A stretch of 64,000 bases of DNA from Thamnidium elegans (GCA_025201345.1 JAIXMG010000026.1:248001-312000); one strand, 5' to 3'. Counted from the first letter of the stretch, positions 23,040 to 36,857 are shown. Notes: generated by a model from the letters alone, not told the origin. Numbers and translations are program-made.

Positions 23040-23902
23040 TTAGAACTTTACCATTGTATAGAAAAAGTAATGGAAAGCGTCACCCATAGTTTTAATATCG
23101 ATATTCCAACAGTCTCTTTCAAGATGTCTTTTACGGAAGTGAGGCTGGCCAAATGTAATATATAAAAAGGTACCACCCACCTTTAATACTCGTTGTACTT
23201 CATCAACTTCGCCCTTGACGTCTTGGACCAATTCTTCGCTTGGGTCCCAAACGTCACCGCGGTCACACATTAAAGCATCCATGGTACCTACAAGTATTTA
23301 TTTTATCAGATCAAATTATCTTGCATGTATATATTTAGTTGTACCTTTATCAATTACTACATCGAATGATTCGGTATCAAACTTTAAGTCACGAATATCC
23401 ATTTCTAACCCTAAAAATAGTGCAAGGTTAGTTACCATAGCAACCTGTCAAATATAATTAATAGTACATGTCATTTCAGGTTTATCGGCACAACGAATCT
23501 TCATATTATCAATTACAGTCTTTGAGTAATCGATATTGACGATATTCTTATAACCATCATCATACATATCTTCTCCCAAAGCTAACAAAGATATTTTGTT
23601 AGTGGTTATTATTATAAGAAGAAAAAAAGGACTTACTGGAGTTTCCACAACCGAGCATAAGAATTTTAGCTTCTCTGTTAGGAATAGCTTGGTTTAACAA
23701 GGGCTTTAACTCTGAATAGGTTTTAAACCAGTCAAAGGTTGTACCTGCATCCTCTCTATATACTTTAACAATTTAGTTTCTTAATGTTGCTACATTGTTA
23801 GTTTGTTGGTACGTACTGTTGGTATCTTTCTTCCCAGTAGGCTTGGGTTTTGTATGCTGTGGGATCTTCAGGAAGAACGTCAAGTGAAGTAGAAGCGACC
23901 AT
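23040..23902 (-). CDS. EEF1AKMT4/METTL13-type SAM-dependent methyltransferase
   Basis: Class I methyltransferase of the group that methylates lysines of translation elongation factor 1A. Five exons (23817-23902, 23637-23755, 23468-23581, 23345-23410, 23040-23287) give 210 residues. Family signatures: AYWEERYQQEDAGTTFDWF near the start, the SAM loop ILMLGCGNSTLGEDMYDDGY, NIDYSKTVIDNM, and VIDKGTMDALMCD. The length matches EEF1AKMT4 and half of METTL13. The precise target lysine is not readable from sequence. Head-to-head with the PP2A regulatory subunit gene, with about 890 bp between them. Confidence 0.87.
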
Positions 23903-24793
23903 GTTTTTTTATTTGTTTTTAAAAAAGAGAGAAGAAAAAATATGTAAAAAAAAGTTTGAATAAAAAAAAAGGAAGGCTGGGATTCAATGGGTTTAAACTT
24001 TTCCAACCGTTGTATCTGTTGTATCCGTTGCAAAGAGTTCCAAGTATTCCAAGCATTGCAATCCTCTTCAAAACGTTGTACCTGTGCAATGCTTTTTTTT
24101 TTTAATTACTTTTTCTGATGCGATATACAGCGATAAAGTGTTATAATAAAGTGTTTCGCTATTATACTGTTGTTTACTGGGTGAAAAGTGCTGCTTTGTA
24201 TGATGATAGTATAATTGAAAGATAATAGCTTATTCGGAAGGTTCGATACCGACAGCTGTTTTTCTAATTTACTATTCTTAATCAACGAGGTTTTCAATTG
24301 CAAATACCAACGAGGTGGGTGTCTGTGAATTTGAAACGGTGATAATGCAGTATAAGGCATAGGTGTGTAGAGTAATATACCATCACCTTTTTATTTTATT
24401 TTTTATTTGGTCATTTTTTAGCAGGATATATACAGTCATTGAAGCATGCAGTGATAAAAAAACCGGTGATATGGCTGAAAAGCATCAATCATGCGTGCGT
24501 TAGAGTGGATTTTAAAACATCTTTGCTTAACGTGACGACTTATCTGTAAGCTTTTTTCGGTGACTTTTATGAGCGCATCGAAAAAAAAAAAAACAAAAAA
24601 CCGCTTTTTTTTTTTCTTCCTTATTTTTAAAAAAACCCCCCAAGAATCGAATTTATAATATACTTTTAAGAGGTAAAAAAAAAAAAAAAACCAGGAAAAG
24701 AGCAAAAGATACATAAAAAAAAGTTCATTTTATATCGAATTATAATTAACGCGTAATCGCAATACAATATTTTTTTTTTATAAAAAAAAAGAA
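23903..24793. promoter_or_regulatory. Bidirectional promoter region, methyltransferase / PP2A B55
   Basis: About 890 bp between two divergent genes. It contains an imperfect short repeat (GTTGTATC/GTTGTATCCGTTGCA near 24005-24035) and A/T homopolymers. The minus frames here are Asn/Lys/Phe-rich by base composition only. No defined operator seen. Confidence 0.4.
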
Positions 24794-26663
24794 ATGCAAA
24801 CGTCATCTCAAACAGAAAATGATAGTAAATGGAAATTTGCTCAATGCTTTGGAGATAAAGGAGAATCAGATGATATTACAGAAGGTATTTTCTGTTGCAA
24901 ACATCGGAAAGTATTCTTTTTTTTTAAGTTAACGTTTTTGTTATTATTTATTATTAGCTGATATTATCTCGGCTGTAGAATTTGATCATACTGGTGATTA
25001 TTTGGCAACAGGTGACAAAGGTGGCAGAGTTGTATTATTTGAAAGAAACGAAAGTGTAAGCTTATTATACTGTATATTATTTTTATGTTTGATTTATTTA
25101 TACTCTTTTTTTATAAATACAGAAAAAGTCTTGTGAATATCGTTTTCATACCGAGTTTCAATCCCATGAACCAGAATTTGATTATTTAAAGAGTTTAGAG
25201 ATTGAGGAAAAGATTAATCAAATCAAGTGGTGTAAAAGACAAAATTCTGCTCATTTTTTACTTTCTACAAATGGTAAACAGTAAAAATATGTGTATATGT
25301 AAGGCATAACTAAAAAAAAAGAAATAACATAGACAAAACAATTAAGCTTTGGAAGGTGTATGAGCGGAACCTTAAAACTGTCAGTGAATCTTCAATGATG
25401 ACTGATGTTGATATGCCAACTGGTGTAGTTGGTAACTTTGGTACCTCTCTTTCTATGCCTAAAATAAGTCATCAAGATAGTATTGTAGCTGCTATTCCAA
25501 GACGTATCTATGCAAATGGTAATTATAAAATACCGGAGAATGAAATAATTAGCATAATAACACGTCTCTTTTTTTTTCTTTAGCTCATGCATATCATATT
25601 AATTCTATTTCGATCAATTCGGATGGAGAAACTTATATTTCTGCTGACGACCTTCGAGTTAACTTGTGGAATCTTGATATTTCTGATCAAAGTTTCAGTG
25701 AGTTTTTTTTTAAAAAAAAAAATTTGCGCCTTTATACTAATATATGTTTTATTCTAGACATTGTCGATATCAAACCTGCTAATATGGAAGAATTAACTGA
25801 AGTCATTACAGCTGCTGAATTCCATCCTGAACAATGTAATTTATTCATGTATAGTAGCAGTAAAGGAACAATTAAATTGGCTGATATGAGAGAATCTGCT
25901 TTATGTGACCAAAATGCTAAAGGTATCAACAAAAACTTACTTATTTTTTATTATTACTAACAAAAAAAAAATATATCTAGTATTTGAGGAACCTGAGGAT
26001 CCATCAAACAGATCCTTCTTTTCTGAAATCATTTCTTCTATCTCTGATGTCAAGTTCAGTCAAGACGGCCGTTACATTCTCTCTCGTGATTATTTAACTT
26101 TAAAGATTTGGGATATCAACATGGAAAACAAACCTCTTCGTACCATCAATATTCATGATAACCTTCGATCCAAATTATGCGATTTATATGAGAATGATTG
26201 TATCTTTGATAAGTTTGAATGTACTTTTAGTGGTGACGGAAGGTATATATTATATATGTGTATTGTGTGTGTTACAGACTAACAATGACTTTTTTTTTGT
26301 GTAGCCATATGATGACAGGTTCTTACAGTAACGATATTCATATTTACGGTCGTGATGATGAAAGTGGAGTAACTTTGCAGGCTGATAAGAGTGCATTTAA
26401 GGCAAAGAAGTTGGGATCTTCTAAAAATAAAATTACTATGAGCAGTGGTAATCGTAATGCTGCTAGCATGGGAAGAAAAATGCGTTCAGATGATGGAGAC
26501 TATATGGACTATAACAAGAAGATCTTACATTCTTCTTGGCATCCAAAGGAAAATACCATTGCTGTTGCTGCAACAAACAATCTCTTTATTTTTACGTAAG
26601 TTTTCTATAACCACACAATATTATAATTACTAAATATTATCTTTTTTTTTTTCCAGTGAGTAA
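24794..26663 (+). CDS. CDC55: PP2A regulatory subunit B (B55/PR55, WD40)
   Basis: Regulatory B subunit that directs protein phosphatase 2A to substrates, acting in mitosis and stress signalling. Nine exons (24794-24884, 24958-25055, 25123-25273, 25333-25518, 25584-25697, 25758-25922, 25981-26242, 26305-26595, 26657-26663) give 454 residues, the usual B55 length. Signatures: [24 protein letters not shown] (blade 1), [20 protein letters not shown] (B55 hallmark), HEY-region equivalent [50 protein letters not shown] and, at the end, [10 protein letters not shown]. The last exon encodes only the end of a Thr codon, Glu and stop. Start chosen at the first ATG, giving the short acidic lead-in seen in the family. 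Confidence 0.95.
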
Positions 26664-26981
26664 AAAAAAAAACAATTTACTTGTAATTTTCATTCCTTTT
26701 TTTTTTTTCGCTGGTCTTTTGCGAAAAAAAAAAAAAAAAAAAAAAAAAAAATGATTATTAATATTGCACGTTACAACACACCCCCACTTATATCAAATAT
26801 ATATATATACACTTTTTTTTTTCTACTCTCTCCCCCTCTCTTCTTTTTTTTTTTTTCATATTATTACAAACGTTTTTAAATATAGTCAATGCTGAAAAAA
26901 AAAATGTATTTTTTTTATTATATGTATATGTAAATGTGTTGTGTGTTATGTGTGTAAATCCATTTTTTTTAAAAAAATATA
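26664..26981. other. 3' intergenic region with long homopolymers
   Basis: 318 bp between convergent genes, rich in A and T runs (A26 near 26725-26750, T14 near 26845) and a TATATATA stretch. It probably holds both 3' UTRs. Confidence 0.5.
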
Positions 26982-29900
26982 CTACATACGAACACTGGTT
27001 CCCGAAGATGTAGATACAACTGGACTCTTTCGAAGTATAGGAGAGATAGTTCTACTTTCTTCAACGTCATCTAAAAGTGGACGAGAAAACCTTCTATTGT
27101 TATGGCTGAGGATAGGAGCTGAAAAACTTGGGCTTTGTCTTGCTTGTTGGTAGTATCCCATAGGTGATGAAGGTGGTGGTGGACCGTAAATAGGTCGGAT
27201 TGTGTTACCGTGGTTCGGTGTATGAGGACTGGCAGGTGCGCTGCTCATTGGGGAATGAAGGTGTTGTGGTGGTAAAGATAATAATGGAGGCGGGGTAGGC
27301 GAACCCGATGATTGATTAAATTGTTGTTGAAGTTGCTGTTGTTGTTGTTGATGATGATTGAAATGCTGTTGATGATTAAATTGTTGTTGATGTTGTTGTT
27401 GGTTAAATTGTTGAAGTTGTTGGTTTTGTTGGAGTTGTTGTTGGTGCAATTGAAGCTGTTGGGTTTGTTGGGTTTGTTGAAGTTGTTGGTTCGGTTGAAG
27501 CTGTTGATTTGGTTGAAGTTGTTGATGCTGTTGCTGCTGTATGTTTTGTTGCTGTTGTTGTTGTTGCTGATTCTGTTGAAGTTGTTGCTGCTGTTGATTC
27601 TGATTTTGTTGAAGCTGTTGTTGTTGTTGACTCTGTTGAAGCTGCTGATGATGTTGAAGCTGTTGCTGTTGATGTTGTTGTTGGAACATGGCCATTCCCA
27701 TTGGAGACATGGGGCTCATAGGACCCATAGGAGATAAAGAACCCATTGGACTCATTGGTAGCATTGGACTCATTTGACCCATGGGACTCATAGGCATAAA
27801 AGTATGAGGATGCATCATTGGCATAGGAGGCATACTATATCCATTTGCATACAACATCATCTAATAAAAAAAAAGTTAGTGATATATTCATATATATTTG
27901 AGTGTGTTGGTATATTTACTTGGTGCTTCATAAACTGATGCTGCCTTTGCTCAAATATCCTTCTCTCTTTTTCTCTTTCGAAACGATCTTGACCGATCTG
28001 AGCATGATGCTGATTCACTCTTTCAGTAACACGGATACCGTTACCTTCTTTACGATCTTTTTCACGCTGAGAGATCATACCCACAAGACCTCCTCGTGGT
28101 GCTCCTTGCTTTTTGGTCGAAACTTGTATAAGAGGTTGACCTGTAGCTTTAGCGTATTCTATTTGTTCCTTGGCACTTAATTGCTCTCCTAAATAGGTAT
28201 CTAATAAACTATTTTGGGGTGCAAAGTTGTCGCCTAAAGAAGGTATTAATGGACCATCAAAATCTGAATCATATGAATCGTCGTCATAAGGGTGTCTGAT
28301 CTTGTTTGCAACCACTACTTCTTCCTCTACCACCGGCTCAACTGGTTCGACTTCTTCTTCCCATTCGTTATTGTCCCAGTGCTGACTGCCGTTGTTGTTG
28401 GTAGTAGAAGTAGTCGATTTGGATTCGGTAGGGAAAGGCGATCGATGATGATCAAAACTATTGGAGTTTAATTTGATACTACCAGACAACGAATATTTTT
28501 GTTGCTGTTCAAGGGGCTCATCCAAGAACATTTTGAAATCAGTTGCTAAACTAAAGTCTCCAAATAAAGAAGATGACTGAGTATTATTATTATTACTGCT
28601 ACTGTAATTTGAAGGAGGTGTCGGTAAAGAAATTGAATGATGACCACCAGCTGAAGAAGATCGTAATTTCTCTTTGTTAGTCGATGGCATAGATGCTTTA
28701 CGAGTATGTAATGAAATACTTGATAAATCTTCATCTTGTTGACCAAACATGGTGATTGAACTGTTGTGTCGAGGTCTTTGTTGGCGACTGCCTCTGGTGG
28801 GTAAGGTCTTGGAAATACTGGATGCGTTTACTGCTGCTGCAACCGCTGCTGCTGTTATGTTTCTTGGAACATCAAACCCGTTACCAAAATCGAAATCAGG
28901 AATAAGACTATCGGCCAAGGTATCATTGGTAGTTGCAGGTAAAGACAAGTTGGTGCTTGAGACACTTGTGGTATTCTTTTTACAAATAGGTTCATCGTCA
29001 CTATCTTGTTCTTCATCCTCTTCGTCACAATCTTCTTCTTCTTCGTCTTCACTTTCATCACTAGAATCGGCTACATGTCGAGCAAATTTAAATGGCGCTG
29101 GTTGATCATCCAAATCCAATTTTGTAACATCAGCTGGAGTGATAAAAATTTCGTCTGAGCCTGCCTTTTGTTGTTGGTCCTCTGCTGATATAACGGTAAT
29201 TAAGGGTAGACTGTTTGCTCTGGTACCTGTTGGCCTTCTAGTGACAGATACAGCTATATCCACCTGCTTCTTCATTATAACATTGTTCATGATGGTTTCA
29301 ATGTCATGTCGAGTAATTAAAGAAACATCCATTGACTGTATAATCTCATCAGTGTCTAAAAATAATTTAGGGTGAACAGTCGTATTGATATCTTGTGATG
29401 GTTCGCCAAAATTGAGTGCCTTTTGATTAATAGAGTCATTTAATAAAGTTTCTGGTCTACCATATAACTTGAATGTATCATAAACGGCCAATAACCATTG
29501 GATTGTAAGCTGGCTGTGATCTGCCATTAACCAACAGTATCCTTCGTCCTCGTTGACTAAAGTGGAAGATAGTGCTTCAGCTGAGTTGGATGCGACAGAG
29601 TTGCTTGATTTACCATGTTTTAATTTACAGTCGATTCTTATCATGGATCCCTTTTCAATCAGTTGGGGTGATTCCGGATACACAGCATACGCATGAGTTA
29701 AATGAGTTAAGGTCAAGATGGGTGTCTTGGATTTCTTGGTTTCATACAACAGTATATGCTGCTCATTCATATCACTAGAAGAAGTCTTTTTACCAAACCG
29801 CTTGTTCTTTTGTTCATCCTTCTTTTTATCGACCAAAACCACCCAATACTTTTGCCAGATACAGGTACCAGGAACTCTTACTTGCAGAAAAGTTGAGGTA

Positions 29901-30685
29901 ACATTATTATGTTTAGTGGATTCTTCTGTAGATGATAAAGAAGATGAAGATAAATTTAAAGTGTGGTTGATATTACCGTTGGATAATAATCTGAGTGTAA
30001 ACAATTGATGTAACTTTTGCTTTTCAAACGAAGAAAGACGAATGGCACTGACCCATCTCACCATAGTAGGATCATCCGAAGTTTCAAAAACGATGGTTAA
30101 CGATTTCTTGTTGTAGATTGAAAACAAGTGTTTCTTCTTTTTACCACCATCGGTCATGACCGAACTAGAATAGACTACGGTGGTATCAATAATTTGAAGA
30201 TAGCTGGGCATAATACTTGTGCCTGGTAACTCAGTATCCCATAATGTCAAGGTGGAGCCTGATAGTTCTGCAAACATTTTGGTTCGCGGCTTTTTGGTAT
30301 TATCATCACAATTATCATTATGCTTCATCAGATAACCTTCAATATACATCTTTTGTGTATAGGTATCGAATAATCGAATAAACGAAGACATTTCGGAACT
30401 GGTTGTACTAGTATCATTTAAAATAATAGGAGAAGAAGTGGAGGATGTGGGTGTGGAGGCTTTTATAAACCTGGAAGGTCGGATACTCATCATACGGGAT
30501 TGTGTGTTTCGGTAGGTAGAAGGTCGAACAGGTACTTTTAATGCTGAATCAGAAAGTGATGCTTGAGTTAGTTTGGCAGGGTGTGAGGGTATAGGTGGCA
30601 CTGGTAATAATTGTTGATTATTACTTTCATGATTAATATCTCCTGGGGAAGAGGCACGGCGAAGAAAAGGATTTGGTCTAGGCAT
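26982..30685 (-). CDS. CAF120/Skg3-like PH-domain protein with polyglutamine tail
   Basis: Two exons (27920-30685, 26982-27860) give 1,214 residues. The N-terminal 100 residues are Ser/Pro-rich and disordered. A PH-like domain follows at about residues 100-240 (MYIEGYLMKHND ... LSGSTLTLWDTELPGT ... FSIYNKKSLTIVFETSDD ... VRWVSAIRLSSFEK), then a second region (TFLQVRVPGTCIWQKYWVVL) as in yeast Caf120/Skg3, which are linked to CCR4-NOT and bud-site functions. The middle is acidic (DSSDESEDEEEEDCDEEDEE). The second exon is dominated by MSPMG-type repeats and about 150 residues of near-pure Gln with Leu/His/Asn, encoded by varied CAA/CAG codons. Symbol withheld because the match is at domain level. 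Confidence 0.8.
27284..27690 (-). repeat. CAA/CAG-rich polyglutamine-coding tract
   Basis: Inside the PH-protein gene. Codons alternate CAA and CAG with CTT/CTC (Leu), CAT (His) and AAC (Asn) interruptions, so it is an impure repeat. It makes a long Leu-rich shadow frame on the plus strand. Confidence 0.85.
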
Positions 30686-30847
30686 ACTTTTTTTTTTGTG
30701 TGTATGTTTATTAGTCTCAATATATATTTATTCGACTTTTTTTTTTTTTTTGTGCTGTGCTTATTTACCTTTTTTTTAAAGAAAAATTTTATTTTTATTA
30801 TCTTATTTTATGTATATGTATATGTATATTTTAACTTTATGCTTTTT

Positions 30848-30905
<58 letters not shown>

Positions 30906-32560
30906 AAAAAAAAGAAAGAATGAAAGAATTATTATTATTATTATTATTACTATATAACAATAAGGGAGAAAGGGATTGCGAAAGGGAGCCTTAAATATAT
31001 ATATACATTTTCCCCCTCAAAATATAAAAATTATATACCGCCCATAAATACTTTTTTTTACACACGTTTATTTATGCTTATATTTTGTTGTAGTATTTAC
31101 CATTTTTGGAGTTATACAATATGTAACCATCGCAATGCATTTAATATAATTTTGGTTATGTAGTTGTTGTTGTTGTAACTACACTATAATCAGGAGTATA
31201 TATATATACAAAAAGATATATACATTTTATATTTTATTTTTCTATAAATACATGTACTATATATACATGATGGAAATTTCGTAATACAATCAATTACATC
31301 TTTCTCTCCTAGCCAATAAAATGACAAGTACCCATTATTAGGATTTACAAGGAGTTTATATACAAATTCATATTCATGCTATTTCTTTTCTTTTTCAACT
31401 CTATAACCCAAAAAAAAAAGGGAGATAAAATCAAAATTATACTGAAAATATTGAGGGATTATATGCACATTCTATTTAACAATTCAAATTTCTTCTTTGC
31501 TTAAAAAAAAAACTAAATATTACTATATATACATATTGAGCATATTCTTTTATTTATAACAAAATAAGAAGGTATATATATATATATATACAAAAGAAAA
31601 AAAAATCTGTTATACCAGTAATGTCAACACCCCTTCCTCATTTCTCTCTTACTCACTACACTCCCCCCTTTTTTTAAATCTCCTTTGTTTATTTCTTTTT
31701 TTGAATATGAAATATAAATATTCCTCCTTGTTCTCTATATTCTTTTGTTGTTCTTTTTCTCCTCTCGTATATATAGATTATTTTTTATATACCTCTCCTC
31801 TTTTACATATATATATATATACCACTAACCATGTGGGTCGTAATAATAAACAAGGGGATCTTTTTTTTTTCCTTCTGGTTCTCTTTATCGCGTTCAGTTA
31901 CTATTTCGCCACTCGTTTAGTCTAGGACCCGGTTGAATCAAAATATATTCCTTGACATTTTTCTTTATCCTTTGTGACTATTACATTTGAGTTTGAATCC
32001 CATTTGAATATCCAATTTATCGACATCGCATGAATTTCCTTATTTTTTTTAAAAAAACAAGCGATTAAAAAAGAGCTAGCTTTAAAGATAAGCTGCGACA
32101 GATAACATACAATATAGAAGGAGGCTGCGTAAAGGATTTCTAGTTCTTCGTTTAACTCAACAGAAATAATGCAATCTGAAGTCTCTTGTCGTCCTAGATA
32201 TAAAAAAAAGGTAGTGTTAAACACCTAGTCTTGTTAAACAATACTAGAACCGTATCTTTAAAGACGCGTGTCTATAGGTCTGTCCCTGGTTTTATGCGTT
32301 TAACAATAACCTATGATATCCTATTCTTGGAACCGTTAAAACTTACCTAACATATCTCCCTTACGACAGACATTCTTCCTTTCGGCAATCTAGTTTCTTT
32401 TTTAATAACATCACAGTTAATTATGCAGCTTAAAAAAAGATTATAGTTTAGCATTTACTGTATATACAGAAATTCATCCAACTGTCAGGGCCTTTTTTTT
32501 TAAGAAAAAGCAAGTTTAAAAAGTATTTAAAATATTAGGGAGACAATGGGATACTTGAAA

Positions 32561-32594
<34 letters not shown>

Positions 32595-34120
32595 TATATG
32601 TTATTGACGAGATAAACTTTACTTTTTGTAAGAAAGACGAGTATGTGTAAAATAAAAGAAAAGGGGGGATTTAATAGCCTGTCAGATTTGAAGCGGTTCT
32701 ATCACAGCGTTATAATGGCACATATCAGTATCAAGTGCACATACTTGGGTGGCTAAAAAAGAAGGTATATAGATAACGTAGTCATGCGATAGATAAATAC
32801 AAGTTAGCCACCCAACTTTGTTTATAAAAATAGATATAACCAAAAAAGCTAGTAATATACCATGTAATATCCCACGAGACAATTTCTAGTACTTGATTTC
32901 TTTGAACTAACGCCTACAACTACATCGTCTTTGGATACCTTTTTTGGGAATAAAGGGTATTAGGGGAATAATAGCGAATTGTATTCGTAAAAAAAGTTGA
33001 AAGTTTCGGTTCTCCCGTGCACGTAATTACGAAAATTCTTATTAGATAGAATGGGTAAAATGTTATAAAAAAAACAGATTTAAATACTCGCCAGTATAAA
33101 TATTTCAAGTTCTTTAATGGTAATATCTGATGTGATAGTCTAATTGATGATACAAAAGCTTATTTATTATCGATAGGATGTTATAATACGGTTCTTCTTT
33201 TAAAACATTGTAAAAAAATGTTTTTTAAATACATAAAGACATAATATTTAAAATACTAACAATCAAATAACACCCAAGTCACTTTTCGTTTTTATATGGA
33301 ATTATCCATCAGGACTGACATAACTACGCAAAATCCAAGTCGACAACAAAATAATTATATATACTTCTTGGAATATTCAGTCCAAGTAGCTGTCAATTTT
33401 AAAATAAACTATTTATCTAACAAAAACGAAGGAGTGCTTCTAAATTTATTCTTTATTGTAACCGATACCTCCGCACAATTATATACGCCCACCTTATACT
33501 TTGTAAAAAAAAAACTCCTAATACATATTCTGACTCTTGTACGTAAACCGGATTAATCTTGCTTCTAGTATATTGAAAATCTTTTTATCGTTAACTTTGC
33601 AATACTAAATACCTTAACGCGTAAATGCAGCAAACTTATATCTTATCTTTTTGCATACTCTTTTATAAAATTACTCGTATATAAGAAAACTACAAACCTT
33701 ATTGTATCTGTATTTTTATACTCAATTTAATAGAGCGATAGTTCCAGCTTTTATTTACCTCCCGCCCCCCTCCCCCTTTTCGTATTGTTGTCTCAAAGAA
33801 ACATACAAAACGATGTACCTAGTATTTGAAACTTTAATCTGTTTATCGCATTCGTTGATTCTCCTATTATTTAATGAAATTTTAATTTTTTAAAATCACA
33901 AACGAAATAAAATACATTTCGTACTGTAGTCAGAATAGTTCGAACGTAATGATATCATTTAATTCCGTGAGCTTAATTGACTAAACAACCCATAGATTTA
34001 ATTAAAAAAAAAGAGGGAACTTCTGCCTAGGGCTATCCTCACTAGTTTTAAAGCATAATTTGACAGCATTATTATGCATAAGATAGAGTATGCATAGAAG
34101 CCTTTCTGCAGGCTGAAATT
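30686..34120. other. 3.4-kb gene-free AT-rich region with poly-A runs
   Basis: No gene can be supported. It contains a run of about 53 A at 30851-30903 followed by an ATT repeat, AT dinucleotide tracts (near 31195-31210, 31572-31592, 31807-31822), and an A28 run at 32564-32591. Minus frames at 31922-32224 and 32682-33108 show scattered coding-like pieces (for example MSINWIFKWDSNSNVIVTKD) but no family match or start. The first part is the promoter side of the PH-protein gene. Confidence 0.5.
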
Positions 34121-35364
34121 TCAAAGATCAACTGAAAAAAAAATGTCGCATTGACTTAAAGGGCAGTTCGACAATGAGTCAAAGATATATTCAAATTCAT
34201 ATAATAAATTCAGGAAAGGAGACTTCAAATCATCTGGTACGTTGGAGATATCAACTTTGTCTTTGATAAACTCTTCAAATATAGTACAGTCTGCATTCAG
34301 AGAATTTAGATGTTCGTCACTAGCTTCTTTAAACATATTACATTTCAAATCATGGTAATCGAATTTTGGTTTAGCAATTTTATAATCTTGAATATCTTTA
34401 ATTTCTTTTAGATATAGAATTTCAATTTCTGCTATTACTTCATCACCTTCAAAAATTATCGCATCATCGGTGTTGTTTACCTTAAAAAATATGATTTCAG
34501 TTTTGTTTTCAATAATATACGATGATGAGGGCTGCCATTGAGAATCCAAATCGAACAATTTGTCATTAATAATATTACAAATAATTTTAAAATCTTTTGT
34601 CGTGGAGATACGTGAGAAGTCTAAAAATTGTTTAATTTCTAATACATATTGACGTTTTGAATGAGGAGGAAGCTTACCATTGTATCATTTTTCATTTTAT
34701 CGGAATCAAATTTTATACCATTGCTACCATTATAATAATCACCAGATACAAAAGGATTATTGACCAAGTGAATAGGTTTTACAGCATGAGCGTTCCACCA
34801 CGCGTTAGAATTCCAATCTTAATGAGAAGAAACAGCTTGTTCCTTACAGAAAACAATAATTTGAGGCAAGAGACCAGCACGGAAACGGGAGAAAATCATT
34901 TTATCATCCTGAATATCAGCGAGATCCGCGGCTTCATGGAGTCTTGATAAATACATTTGAGGTCTTTCACTAGTAGTTTGCTTCATAGCTTGGAATGCAT
35001 ATTTATATTCTTCCAACAAATCCTTAGACAAAAAGCGGTCTTGAAGTAAATTGATAGCTTTGTAGTAGGAGGCCTTTTCAAGAGCTAAGTTCTTGTTTTT
35101 TAAATCATTAGAAAAAAATATAGCAGCAGCATGTCTTAGTTGAGCCTTCAAGATGATAACTTTTCGGCGATCTTGGGTAGTACCATTAATGGCAAAGAAA
35201 GATTCCAAAAGGGCACGAAAGTGACGAAAGTCTTCTCCTTCAAAATCATAGAATTCAGTAATCCTCTGCTTGTAATTTTGAGACCAGCGAGAGTTTAGTT
35301 CAGGGGAGTCAATGGTTGCGTTAGCCAACACAGTAGAGTTTGAAGAATTGTCTTGATTAGACAT
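34121..35364 (-). pseudogene. Decayed Ty3/gypsy gag-pol fragment
   Basis: Minus-strand relic. From 35364 down to 34819 a gag-like frame (MSNQDNSSNSTVLANA, RITEFYDFEGEDFRHFRALL, QDRFLSKDLLEEYKYAF, SRFRAGLLPQIIVFCKEQ) ends at a TAA that looks like a changed Gln codon, because the same frame continues as DWNSNAWWNAHAV. From about 34680 to 34121 a pol part follows (FLDFSRISTTKDF, LLYEFEYIFDSLSNCPLS), resembling the linker between protease and reverse transcriptase. Reverse transcriptase, RNase H and integrase are missing. It is a different family from the intact element at 36967-42465. Confidence 0.7.
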
Positions 35365-36857
35365 ATATGAGTTATATAAAAAGTAGGTAGTAGTAGATTA
35401 AAAAAAAATGCCACCTGTTAGTGAGCACGACGTGTTACAAATGGAATGGTAGTTATTTGTAATATTGATAGAAAGTAAGATATAAAATAAAAGATATTAT
35501 TTTATAAGTTCAATAAAATGAAAGTGAGCACCAGGTTTATAGTTGTCCAACTAAAGAATGTATTATATAAGAGATATAATACGTAGAAAAATAAAATAAA
35601 AGAGAAATAAGTTTACAGAGAATTATATAATAGAAGAATGTAATTCAAGGGATCTTTATAAGTAAGAAACTGAAATATAGAATATAAAATATAGGTAAAA
35701 AATGAGATCCGATGATATATTGTTAAAGAGTCAAGTAAAGTTTGATAAAAGTCTTAAAAGAAAGATAATGTTCTATTGTTTTGAAAAAAAAGAATAGATA
35801 TTTATATGGAAGAAAATAAGTTATCTCAATGACAGTTTGTATTCATAAGGTTATATTAGATAACCTATTTAAGGGTTTTGTGTGGATTGTGTACTAGAGC
35901 AGATAGTAATCCCATCGTGGGAAATATAAGAGTTTATATCCTTTGATAAAATAATAATCCCTTATGTATTTTGTGCCTGGGAAAATATGATTTTCCATTG
36001 TTTTGTATCACCAATATTCTTTAATAGTAAATTTGCAGGACCTTAATTATTATGTGAATAATAATTGAGTCTGTCAAAAAGGCATAAAACAGTCCTTAAT
36101 TGTAATCAAAAGTATGGATATATAGCTTGTATATATCATCCGATTTATTTAATAAGTAAGATTATGTGGTATTTATATTAAAAGGTGTCGGCCAGGACAT
36201 CCTTCGAATCTTGTAAAATATCTTTGATATCAGGAATACATATGTTCCTTTTGATTCTAAGATGGTTGTAATGGATAAACTTTCCAAGCTAAGTGAGATG
36301 TTTTTGTTCTAGTTGACTAATAATATAAATAAATTGATGTTTTTACAATCAGAAAGAACTAAAAGGTATTGTAAAATAAAATAAGTAGATGAAGTAACAT
36401 ATCTGATGTTAAATGAAGGATAAACTTTGAATAATAGTGTAGAAATGTGATGTAAAAAGGATAATAAAGGTTAAATGACTAGAAAGTGTAATAGAAACTG
36501 AGGTTTAGAATAAAAAGTAACTAATAATCTGAAGTAAAAATGGAGAATAAAATAAAGAATAATTACACTAAGAGAAAAAGGGGTAATTTTGGTTCTGGAA
36601 TTAAAAGTAATGAAAATGTGTAACAGAAGAAAAATAAAAGAGACTTATTGAAAAGTTATGTGATAATAAACGGAGTGAAAATAATACTTGTTCAGATAAA
36701 GGTTTAAAAATAGGGCTTTAAACTGGTACGATATTCCTCGATTCGTAACAGTATACAGTGCTTGAAAGAATAGAATTTAGGAAGTTGTTGATTGAAGTTG
36801 AAATATAAATTAAATTATAGCTGTCATAAAAATCAGCTCGTAACACTGTTAATCCTT
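35365..36857. repeat. Retroelement leader and probable LTR remnant
   Basis: Upstream, in its own orientation, of the decayed gag. The minus strand carries TGGTGCTCAC at 35524-35533, a possible tRNA primer-binding site shared with 19123-19132. Beyond it lies purine-rich, gene-free sequence to about 36850 that may include an LTR; I could not set its ends. No coding frame seen. Confidence 0.4.

Noticed and set aside
27312..27737. Leu-rich plus-strand frame
   Set aside because: Antisense shadow of the CAG/CAA polyglutamine tract.
30611..30994. 127-codon plus frame with poly-Lys
   Set aside because: Its middle is the translation of the 53-nt A run.
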